64,000 nucleotides of DNA from Phyllobacterium zundukense (lineage in GTDB: Bacteria; Pseudomonadota; Alphaproteobacteria; Rhizobiales; Rhizobiaceae): contig NZ_CP104973.1 in NCBI RefSeq assembly GCF_025452195.1, forward strand, positions 434,001 through 498,000, in the 5' to 3' direction. The translations under genes and the position numbers were made by a program. Numbering within the stretch: position 1 is the first letter of the stretch; every line of letters begins with the position of its first letter. Below are positions 56,981 to 64,000 of the stretch, piece by piece. The notes below the pieces were generated by a model. It was not told the DNA's origin. It did no database searches and saw only the letters and a list, made by a program, of their open reading frames with translations.

Positions 56981-57115
56981 CCGTCATCCTCGGGCTTGAC
57001 CCGAGGACCCATGACTTAGAGGGTGAAAGCACATCACGATACTGGACGATGCAGTGATTGGTTTTGGCTCGATGTTCTTTGGCCGTGGGTCCTCGGGTCA
57101 AGCCCGAGGATGACG
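56981..57115. repeat. Inverted-repeat element, copy 2
   Basis: Second copy of the element at 46750-46939. The left arm starts CCGTCATCCTCGGGCTTGAC at 56981 and the complementary right arm ends at 57115. The pairing extends outwards into CACCTCT / GGAGGTG-like flanks. The centre (about 70 bp) is shorter than in copy 1 and not obviously the same. Confidence 0.75.
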
Positions 57116-57173
57116 GAGATGGAGGTGTTCGCCATCCGAGAAAACCGCATCAGATGGCCGTCAGGGTGGATTG

Positions 57174-58169
57174 TCACCGGTCTCGGGGCAGGACCCGGTC
57201 CGGCGGGCGATGCCCATCGATGAAGGCGCGGATGTTGATGATTACCTTCTCGCCCATGTCGATGCGGCCTTCGAGCGTTGCCGAACCCATATGCGGCAAG
57301 ATCACGACCTTGCCTTGCCTTGCAAGCTTGCGGAGCTTGGAGTTGACCGCGGGCTCGTGCTCGAACACGTCGAGCGCCGCGCCCGAAAGTTTGCCGTGCT
57401 CGAGCTGCTCGATCAGCGCGTGCTCATCGATGATCTGACCGCGCGCGGTGTTGACGACAAATGCCGTCGGCTGCATCAGCGCGATGCGCCGGGCGGAGAG
57501 GAGATGGAAGGTCGCGGGTGTCGAAGGACAATTGACCGAAATGATATCCATGCGGGCCAGCATCTGATCGAGGCTCTCCCAATAGGTCGCCTCAAGTTCG
57601 TCTTCGGTCTTCGGGCTCACGGGCTTGCGGTTGTGATAATGGATCGACAGGCCAAACGCCTTGGCTCTGCGCGCTACGGCGGTGCCGATCCGGCCCATGC
57701 CGACAATGCCGAGGCGCTTGCCCCAGATGCGGCGGCCGAGCATCCACGTCGGGCCCCAACCTTCCCATTTGCCATCGTCGAGCAGGATCGAGGCCCCCTC
57801 GACCAGACGCCGCGGAACGGCCAGCATCAAGGCCATGGTCATGTCCGCCGTATCTTCCGTTAGTACATTGGGTGTGTTGGTAACGGTAATGCCGTGTTTG
57901 GCGGCGGCCACGACGTCGATATTGTCGGTGCCATTGCCGAAATTGGCGATGAGCTTGAGATTGGGACCGGCCGCGCTGATAATTTCTTCGGTGATATGGT
58001 CGGTAATGGTCGGCACAAGGACATTGGCGTGGCTGACAGCCTCGATGAGTTCCGCTCTCGTCAGCCGCCGGTCATCGACATTAAGCCGCGCCTCGAAGAG
58101 TTCGCGCATGCGCGTCTCGACGGAATCCGGCAATTTGCGGGTGATGACGACCAGAGGCTTCTTGCTCAC
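57174..58169 (-). CDS. D-isomer-specific 2-hydroxyacid dehydrogenase (glyoxylate reductase-like)
   Basis: A 331-residue NAD(P)-dependent dehydrogenase of the GyaR/glycerate dehydrogenase type. It shows LIANFGNGTDNID, the Rossmann motif GIVGMGRIGTAVARR, the catalytic Arg in NTARGQIIDE, Glu in FEHEP and His in ILPHMGSATLEGR. I chose the GTG at 58169, with AGGG seven bases upstream; a TTG at 58172 is next to it. It is distinct from the GhrA-like enzyme at 12317. Confidence 0.9.
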   Translation of the reverse strand: MSKKPLVVITRKLPDSVETRMRELFEARLNVDDRRLTRAELIEAVSHANVLVPTITDHITEEIISAAGPNLKLIANFGNGTDNIDVVAAAKHGITVTNTPNVLTEDTADMTMALMLAVPRRLVEGASILLDDGKWEGWGPTWMLGRRIWGKRLGIVGMGRIGTAVARRAKAFGLSIHYHNRKPVSPKTEDELEATYWESLDQMLARMDIISVNCPSTPATFHLLSARRIALMQPTAFVVNTARGQIIDEHALIEQLEHGKLSGAALDVFEHEPAVNSKLRKLARQGKVVILPHMGSATLEGRIDMGEKVIINIRAFIDGHRPPDRVLPRDR

Positions 58170-58354
58170 CAATATTCCCTTCCCAATTCGCGACGCATTG
58201 AGACCTCTTTAACCAAGTCATTGCAAACTGCAATTGCTCGTGGCGTTCTGCACCTGTCTATCAAGGCGGCGTACAGAAGACAAAGAAAAATAGGGATCGT
58301 TCTCGATTCGGCCGCAATTTGGCGGTTGCAAACCCGGGACGATGAAGGACCGAC

Positions 58355-58906
58355 TTGTTGAATATTCGAAGTTTTCGCCTTTTTTTCTTTGCGGCTGCGA
58401 TCGTTCTGGCACTTCCGCTCGGCATGCCGGCGCTGGCGCGAGCCGTCGCTGCGGCTCAGATAGGCCCGAGCGGCCTGCCGCTGCCGCGTTTCGTCAGCCT
58501 GAAGCCCGGGCGCGTCAATTTGCGCGTCGGGCCGGGCCGCGATTATGCGGTGACCTGGCTGTTTCTCAAATCCGGCCTCCCGGTCGAGATCGTGCAGGAA
58601 TATGATAATTGGCGGCGCATCAGGGATTCGGAGGGCACCGAGGGCTGGGTCTATCAATCGCTGCTGTCCGGAAAGCGCACGGCAATGACCGCGCCCTGGC
58701 AGCGCGACAAGGATGGCGTCATGCTGAACGTTTATCGCAACGCCGACGATACAGCGAGCGTCGTCGCCAAGGTGCAGCCCGGCGTTCTCGGGAGCCTCAA
58801 GGCCTGCAATGGAGAATATTGCCGCGTCGTATTCAGCGGCGCCAGCGGCTGGATGCGCCAGTCGGACATCTGGGGCGCCTATCCGGACGAGAAATTCGAC
58901 GACTGA
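58355..58906 (+). CDS. SH3 domain-containing secreted protein
   Basis: A 183-residue protein with a signal peptide (FFFAAAIVLALPLGMPALARA) and two bacterial SH3-like repeats (VNLRVGPGRDYAVTWLFLKSGLPVEI and MLNVYRNADDTASVVAKVQPGVLG). Such domains bind cell-wall or protein ligands. Start: AAGGA at 58345 precedes tandem TTG codons at 58355 and 58358; no ATG is available in this frame before the signal peptide. Divergent from the dehydrogenase gene. Confidence 0.83.
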   Translation: MLNIRSFRLFFFAAAIVLALPLGMPALARAVAAAQIGPSGLPLPRFVSLKPGRVNLRVGPGRDYAVTWLFLKSGLPVEIVQEYDNWRRIRDSEGTEGWVYQSLLSGKRTAMTAPWQRDKDGVMLNVYRNADDTASVVAKVQPGVLGSLKACNGEYCRVVFSGASGWMRQSDIWGAYPDEKFDD

Positions 58907-59039
58907 TTTTCGGATTTCGTCGGCGTGCTGCCCGTTCGAATCCGATAGCGGCGAAAAACGAAGGATGCATTCAGCGTAATCCTCACGGTAACGAAGTTCC
59001 TGTAACGTCACTCGCTGTCCACTCTTTCTGGGGGTTTAC

Positions 59040-59372
59040 GTGACTTTTGCCGCCTCTCTCCAACTTGCCCTCTCAACGGCCACCTTCCTGCTTGCCGCAA
59101 CTTGCGCGAAATATTGGGCACTCGGTCCGAGTACCCTGAAACTCGTACTGACAATTGCTTTGTACTCGGTGGGCAATCTGATCATGTTGCGTCTCGTACG
59201 CGAGGTTGGAATGTCTTCGGCGTTCAGCCTTTCAGCTGTAATCCAGCTCATTGCAGTCAACGTGATTGCCCTGACATATTTTGGCGAGAAACTGACCATC
59301 ATCCAGTCGTCCGGAATGGTATTGGCTATTCTCGCCGTCATTCTGATAACCTTTGGATCGGCTTCGGAATAG
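59040..59372 (+). CDS. Small four-helix SMR/EamA-like membrane protein
   Basis: A 110-residue hydrophobic protein with four predicted transmembrane helices (LQLALSTATFLLAATCAKYW; LKLVLTIALYSVGNLIML; FSLSAVIQLIAVNVIALTYF; SGMVLAILAVILITFG). It belongs broadly to the small DMT/SMR transporters and lacks the first-helix Glu of drug exporters, as in ArnE/F-like lipid-carrier flippases. Its place before a methyltransferase and an acyltransferase fits envelope-glycan work. Start is a GTG at 59040 behind GGGGG. Confidence 0.75.
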   Translation: MTFAASLQLALSTATFLLAATCAKYWALGPSTLKLVLTIALYSVGNLIMLRLVREVGMSSAFSLSAVIQLIAVNVIALTYFGEKLTIIQSSGMVLAILAVILITFGSASE

Positions 59373-59514
59373 CTGCTGGCCCGTGCCGCATCGCCGTTCT
59401 CGCTGACAAGTTCTCCGGCCTGCCATGCTATGACCACAACCTGTTGGTTCAACTGCACGGGTTGCATAACGGCACAGACGATTCAAAGATGGGCACACCC
59501 CGAAGGAGAACGTA

Positions 59515-60246
59515 ATGGCTACAATGCATGCTATCGTCGGGCGTGCTCGCCGCGTGGTTGACGAATCCCTTTTGAGTACCACGGCGCGATCGGTCCGGCG
59601 GGATCGACTTACATATCTGTCCCCGCGCAAGCTGAGGCGTCTTGAAGCCGCCTTGAACGAGATCAAACGGCGGCAGGTATCGGGTGATGTGGCGGAGTTC
59701 GGCGTTGCCCTTGGCGGAAGCGCGATTGTTCTCGCCAGGACGGCAACGAGCCAAGGGCGGTGTTTCCACGGCTTCGACGTTTTCAGCATGATCCCTCCTC
59801 CCACTTCGGAAAAGGACGATGTGAAATCGAAGGACCGCTACCAAAAGATCGCGAGCGGAAAGTCTTCGGGGCTCGGCGGCGACGAGTATTACGGATATCG
59901 CGACAATCTCTATGACGACGTCTGCCGGTCATTCAGGAAGTATGGCCTCACTATCGACAATTCCAGCGTTGGTTTGCACAAAGGCTTGTTTGAGAACACG
60001 CTGCCCAACGCCAAAATGGAGCGGCTTGCCTTCGCCCATATCGATTGCGACTGGTACGATCCGGTCATGTATTGCCTCAATAAGGTCGCCGACCGGCTGA
60101 GCCCGAATGGCGTCGTTTTGATCGACGACTATCACGACTACGGCGGATGCCGCACCGCAACGGATGAATTCCTGCGCCAGCGCGCGGATTTCACCTTTGA
60201 AGACGGGGAAAACGTCATACTTCGCCGGACAGGCACACTCGCCTGA
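59515..60246 (+). CDS. TylF/MycF-type class I methyltransferase
   Basis: A 243-residue SAM-dependent enzyme of the macrocin O-methyltransferase type: GDVAEFGVALGGSAIVLAR (SAM-binding), GRCFHGFDVFSMIP, and the metal-binding FAHIDCDWYDPV and VLIDDYHDYGGCRTA motifs. It probably methylates a sugar of a surface polysaccharide, given the neighbours. The ATG at 59515 is preceded by AAGGAGA. Confidence 0.85.
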   Translation: MATMHAIVGRARRVVDESLLSTTARSVRRDRLTYLSPRKLRRLEAALNEIKRRQVSGDVAEFGVALGGSAIVLARTATSQGRCFHGFDVFSMIPPPTSEKDDVKSKDRYQKIASGKSSGLGGDEYYGYRDNLYDDVCRSFRKYGLTIDNSSVGLHKGLFENTLPNAKMERLAFAHIDCDWYDPVMYCLNKVADRLSPNGVVLIDDYHDYGGCRTATDEFLRQRADFTFEDGENVILRRTGTLA

Positions 60247-60363
60247 CCATCCAATCCAGCCGGGACAGAATATTGCGTCGCACCAAAATTGTTGCAACGC
60301 GTCAAAATATACCTATGCTGCCCGGCAGGAGATTTCCCGAAACTGGGAGTATTCGACAAGCTC

Positions 60364-62379
60364 ATGAGCGCCGTCACCGCATCAAAATCGTTCCGCCCTG
60401 ACATTGAAGGGCTACGTGCCCTGGCAGTTTCTGGAGTGATCGCCTTCCACTTCGGCTACACCGGCCTGCCCGGCGGTTTTGTCGGTGTGGACATCTTCTT
60501 CGTCATATCCGGCTATCTCATTACCCAGCATCTTCAGCAGGAAATCGCCAAGCACGGCACGGTCAACCTTTGGACGTTCTATGCGCGGCGGGCACGCCGT
60601 CTGCTTCCAGCCTCGCTTTTCGTCATTCTCGTTACCCTTGTCGCTGGATATTTTATCCTCGCGCCGTCCGAGCAGCAGCTTTACTCCAAGGGAGCACTGT
60701 TCGCCTCGACGTATATAATCAACCTGTGGCTTATCCGCTGGTCTCTCGACTATTTCGCTGTCGACGCCACGAATAACCCGTTCATTCATTTCTGGTCGCT
60801 GTCAGTCGAGGAACAGTTCTACCTCGCCTGGCCCGCGCTTCTTCTACTATTTACACGGATGCGTCCGGGTAAACATGGTGTGTTCCTGCTGATGGCAGCC
60901 GTAGCCGCCATTTCGTTTGCGCTTTGCGCGTGGCTGACCACCGTTTCGCAGCCTTGGGCGTTCTATTTTTCACCTCTACGGGCTTGGGAATTTGCGCTCG
61001 GGGGCCTTGCCTCTATGGCGTTGTTGAACAATTGGGCCAAGCGGTTTGCCTATTCGCCGGCGATGGGCTGGATTGGCCTTGCATTGATCGCCATAGCGTA
61101 TTTGCGCGTATCCGAGCAGGATGCCTTTCCAGGCTTTATTGCCTTGGTCCCTGCCCTAGGAACTGTGATGGTGCTGCTCAGCGGCGTGCATCTGAGTAGC
61201 TATGGACCGAGGGCCCTTCTCGCGATCAAGCCCGCCCAGTGGATTGGAAAGCTGTCTTATTCGCTCTACCTCTGGCATTGGCCGGTCATCGTTTATGCGG
61301 CGATGCTGGTACCTGATCTGACCAGCGTACAACGTATCCTGCTTATGCTGCTGACCCTTGCATTGTCGATTTTCAGCTATCGCTTCGTTGAAAATCCGAT
61401 ACGCCGGAATGCATGGCTTATGGTCAGCACGCGCCGGTCCCTCGCCTTCGCCGCGCTGCTGACAATGACGGGCGTGACAGTTGGCTACGCGAGCGCCACA
61501 CTCGCAAAACGCAATCTAAGTCCGCAGCAGGAAATGATCCTTGAAACGGCAGAACGGCCCTCCACCGTGCGGGCAACAGACAAGAGCTGCGTGCTGGATC
61601 TCGAAACGGTCAAACCGAAACCCTGCGTGTTCGGCTCGGCATCCTCGAATACAAAAGTCGTTCTTTTCGGCGATTCCCATGCCGATCATTGGTCGACACC
61701 GCTCGTCGATATTGCAAAGAAGGATAATATCCGTCTCGTCACTTACCTGAAATCATCGTGCCGGGCGACCCGCATCACGACGCGCGACTCGAAACTGCGG
61801 AGAGATTACACGGAGTGCAATGACTGGCGAGAGCTTGCGATCAAGGAAATTATCGCGATGAAACCGCAGACGGTCATTATCTCACAACTTTCCATAAGCC
61901 ATCTGACGGATGAAATCGGCGATCCTTCAGAATATTCGGCACGCAAAAAAGAATGGGCTGACGGGATCAGATCAACGGTCGAGGTGCTGAGCAATGCCGG
62001 AATAAAGGTCGTTTTCCTGCGCGATGTGCCCACCCACACCTCCTATCTCGACAAATGCGTGGCGCGTGCTCTCTGGCAGGGAAGAGACCCATCCGTGTGT
62101 GATACACCGCGCGCTGCAGCCGCTGATGACAGTGATGCCGAAACGGAAAAGGGGATCATTTCGGGCATCAAGAATGCACGATACATCGATATGACGGAGT
62201 TCTTCTGCAGCAATACAATCTGTCATGCCATGATCGATGGCAAGTTGACATTCCGTGATCGTCATCACATCGCCACCCCTTACGCTGAATCTCTGGCTGC
62301 ACCACTTGAACGCGCGATCTTCAAACAGACGATAGCAGGTTCTGTGAAATCCGAACCTGTCAGCGAGAAAAACCTGTAA
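60364..62379 (+). CDS. OafA-type acyltransferase with C-terminal SGNH domain
   Basis: A 671-residue membrane enzyme. The N-terminal acyltransferase-3 domain (about 10-345, ten or so helices) has the catalytic region GLRALAVSGVIAFHFGYT and FVGVDIFFVISGYLIT. The periplasmic SGNH domain (about 420-650) has block I VVLFGDSHADHWS and a late DRHHIATPYAE motif with His. It transfers acyl groups, probably acetyl, to a surface glycan. I chose the ATG at 60364; the frame is open from a TTG at 60289. Confidence 0.9.
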   Translation: MSAVTASKSFRPDIEGLRALAVSGVIAFHFGYTGLPGGFVGVDIFFVISGYLITQHLQQEIAKHGTVNLWTFYARRARRLLPASLFVILVTLVAGYFILAPSEQQLYSKGALFASTYIINLWLIRWSLDYFAVDATNNPFIHFWSLSVEEQFYLAWPALLLLFTRMRPGKHGVFLLMAAVAAISFALCAWLTTVSQPWAFYFSPLRAWEFALGGLASMALLNNWAKRFAYSPAMGWIGLALIAIAYLRVSEQDAFPGFIALVPALGTVMVLLSGVHLSSYGPRALLAIKPAQWIGKLSYSLYLWHWPVIVYAAMLVPDLTSVQRILLMLLTLALSIFSYRFVENPIRRNAWLMVSTRRSLAFAALLTMTGVTVGYASATLAKRNLSPQQEMILETAERPSTVRATDKSCVLDLETVKPKPCVFGSASSNTKVVLFGDSHADHWSTPLVDIAKKDNIRLVTYLKSSCRATRITTRDSKLRRDYTECNDWRELAIKEIIAMKPQTVIISQLSISHLTDEIGDPSEYSARKKEWADGIRSTVEVLSNAGIKVVFLRDVPTHTSYLDKCVARALWQGRDPSVCDTPRAAAADDSDAETEKGIISGIKNARYIDMTEFFCSNTICHAMIDGKLTFRDRHHIATPYAESLAAPLERAIFKQTIAGSVKSEPVSEKNL

Positions 62380-62711
62380 ACCGAATGGGGTTGTTGCGGC
62401 TGCGTTGATTTCCGCCGCCAACAGGTGTCGAGAGAGACGTGGCTAGGCCCCTATCAGCACACGGGGGCTTTACGGTCAATATGACCGGAAGGGTCCTAAA
62501 TCCGCTACGGGGCCCCAAAATCGCCAATTAACCAAAAGAATGATACATCTCGTGCCGCCCGCTCGGAGAGATTGCATTTGAACACGTTTATTCGTTATAA
62601 GTCATTGTTTTCAGCGTCATATTTTTCGAATGACTAACATGACAAATCCAGCTTGGACACCATACTCGCTTATACGTATCGTCATGGCTGGCTAATAGCA
62701 GGGAACCAGTA
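62380..62711 (+). promoter_or_regulatory. Non-coding gap before the phosphatase gene
   Basis: A 332-bp AT-rich gap with no open frame I would support. AGTCATT (62600-62606) and AATGACT (62629-62635) are inverted copies that may mark an operator or hairpin. The phosphatase promoter probably lies here, but no clear -35/-10 pair was found. Confidence 0.3.
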
Positions 62712-63488
62712 TTGAAGACGCTTCTTCGATTGTTGAAGTCCGATAAGCCGGCCCCACGGGTCGCAAGGCGCCGTCTTTCGATCAATATCTCACAGACCGC
62801 CGTCTACACGATCGGCGATGTGCACGGCTGCTACGATCAGTTGCTTGAACTGGAAAGTATGATCACTGAAGACGCGGCTGGGTTGCCCGGCAAAAAGCTC
62901 ATCATCATGCTGGGAGACTACATCGATCGGGGGCCTGCCTCCGCGCAGGTTATCGAACACCTGCTTCACAAGCCGCATGCCGATTTCCAGCGCATATGCC
63001 TGACCGGAAATCATGATATTGCCATGCTCGACTACCTGGAAGGGCGGCTGTCTCTGTCGGCGTGGTGGCATATGGGAGCCAACTCGACATTGCTTTCCTA
63101 CGGCATCGATGTGGAACGTCTGAGATTGAGTCACCGTACGCCCCAAATGCTGGATGACACCATCCGCGCTTCAATTCCCCATCGGCACAAACAGTTTCTG
63201 CGTCACTTGCCAATCATGATCGACGCTGGAAACTTCCTGTTCGCGCATGCCGGCATAAGGCCTTCCCTTTCGGTCAAAGACCAAAAAGATGACGACCTTG
63301 TTTCGATCCGCCGAGAATTCTTCGAAACCGCCCATCTGCTTCGGCAATGGGTCGTTCACGGTCACACGCCGATAGAAATCCCGCGCCAGGAAGGAAGGCG
63401 ATTCAACCTCGATACCGGGGCCTTCTCCACCGGGAAACTGAGCGCTTTGCGGCTCTGGCAGAAGAAGGGCCGCGTGTTCACGACTTGA
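62712..63488 (+). CDS. PPP-family (serine/threonine-type) metallophosphatase
   Basis: A 258-residue phosphatase with all PPP motifs: YTIGDVHGCYDQLLEL, LGDYIDRGP, TGNHDIAML, FAHAGIRPS and VVHGHTPIE. Bacterial members dephosphorylate proteins or small molecules such as Ap4A. It sits in a polysaccharide region, convergent with a tyrosine-kinase gene whose stop is two bases away. The start is a TTG at 62712 behind AGGGA; an alternative is a downstream ATG inside the domain, less likely. Confidence 0.88.
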   Translation: MKTLLRLLKSDKPAPRVARRRLSINISQTAVYTIGDVHGCYDQLLELESMITEDAAGLPGKKLIIMLGDYIDRGPASAQVIEHLLHKPHADFQRICLTGNHDIAMLDYLEGRLSLSAWWHMGANSTLLSYGIDVERLRLSHRTPQMLDDTIRASIPHRHKQFLRHLPIMIDAGNFLFAHAGIRPSLSVKDQKDDDLVSIRREFFETAHLLRQWVVHGHTPIEIPRQEGRRFNLDTGAFSTGKLSALRLWQKKGRVFTT

Positions 63489-63490
63489 GG

Positions 63491-64000
63491 CTATGTTTTG
63501 GTCGGAGCCACTCGTGGCGTATCGAGATAGTAGCTTGAGTATCGCTCCATGAAATGCTCGGTGCTTCCGTAGGAGCTGTACTTCGCTAGCCGCTTCATAT
63601 CGACCTTGTTGAGGACCAGTCCGAGAATCTTCGGCGCGATTTCCACCTCCGCTTGCAGCACGGACTTGACGAGTGCACGAGGCGTGACACCCCACTCTGC
63701 CACCATGACGAAGCCATCGGCCATTGGAGCGAAGGCCTTGGCGTCGACGACCGGGCCAAGCGGTGGCAGATCGATGATGATGTAATCGAACACATTGCGC
63801 GCCTCATCCAGCAGTTTCTTCATACCCTGGCTTGAGAGAATCTCGCTGGTGTGACGCAAATTCCGATGAAGCACTGTCGGAATGATGGCCAGTTTGGTCT
63901 TGTTCTCGACCTTGACGGAATTTTGCCAAGGCTGACCATCCATCACCGCCTTCACGAGCCCTCGTTGGGTTGAAAGCGACAGGGCGCGGGACAGGCCCGG
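63491..64000 (-). CDS. Polysaccharide biosynthesis tyrosine autokinase, C-terminal part (Wzc/ExoP type)
   Basis: The last 169 codons of a gene that enters from the right edge. The sequence opens GLSRALS, a BY-kinase segment just after Walker A', and includes the Walker B DYIIIDLPPLGPVVDA and LGLVLNKVD. The C-terminal tail holds a Tyr cluster (YSSYGSTEHFMERYSSYYLD), the usual autophosphorylation site that controls polymer length. It converges with the phosphatase gene. Confidence 0.9.
   Translation of the reverse strand, partial: PGLSRALSLSTQRGLVKAVMDGQPWQNSVKVENKTKLAIIPTVLHRNLRHTSEILSSQGMKKLLDEARNVFDYIIIDLPPLGPVVDAKAFAPMADGFVMVAEWGVTPRALVKSVLQAEVEIAPKILGLVLNKVDMKRLAKYSSYGSTEHFMERYSSYYLDTPRVAPTKT

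Overview
The window looks like chromosomal DNA of a Rhizobiales (Hyphomicrobiales) alphaproteobacterium of the Brucella/Ochrobactrum/Phyllobacterium type. This rests on gene content and order: dnaX-ffs-HIT-nudC-pheA-kdsB-cycM, a two-binding-protein yej operon, a complete Tad/Flp pilus locus, deoB-mutM-enoyl-CoA hydratase-rpsT-dnaA-dnaN-recF, and GANTC sites upstream of dnaA. The species cannot be fixed from this sequence alone.

Layout. 1-4.6 kb: housekeeping genes (dnaX start, SRP RNA, HIT, nudC, pheA, kdsB, membrane-anchored cytochrome c). 4.7-13.3 kb: a tightly overlapping yejA1-yejA2-yejB-yejE-yejF peptide-uptake operon with a hydroxypyruvate-reductase-like gene coupled to its end. 13.3-16 kb: NlpC/P60 hydrolase, MarR-like regulator and leucyl aminopeptidase on the minus strand. 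16.1-28 kb: Tad pilus locus, with pilA-cpaABCDEF-tadBC leftwards, tadD convergent, and a divergent set made of a CpaC-N-terminal-like protein and two TadE-like pseudopilins. 28.1-36.3 kb: deoB, mutM, enoyl-CoA hydratase, rpsT, then dnaA-dnaN-recF.

36.3-54.5 kb is a mosaic accessory stretch. It holds a DUF1254 protein, the surviving 3' tail of a lactate permease gene, a glutathione transferase, usg, a groEL without groES, two ArsR/SRPBCC pairs with DUF899, GFA and GYD proteins, a Tlde1-type protein, RidA/SDR beside a frameshifted LysR gene, an isoquinoline-oxidoreductase-like molybdoenzyme with its own cytochrome, an orphan AT-rich gene, and a sugE guanidinium exporter behind a two-hairpin guanidine-II (mini-ykkC) riboswitch. 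From 54.5 kb a moeB-like gene, a two-subunit aconitase-X enzyme, a 2-hydroxyacid dehydrogenase and an SH3 protein follow. I suspect moeB originally sat next to recF.

59-64 kb is a surface-polysaccharide region: a small SMR-type membrane protein, a TylF-like methyltransferase, an OafA-type acyltransferase with SGNH domain, a PPP-family phosphatase and the C-terminus of a bacterial tyrosine kinase of the Wzc/ExoP type.

The best leads are the sugE riboswitch, a run of nested hairpins immediately upstream of moeB, the MoeB-like protein that lacks zinc cysteine pairs and is operonic with aconitase X, and the decayed genes in the accessory stretch. No CRISPR array, prophage, transposase or tRNA gene was seen.
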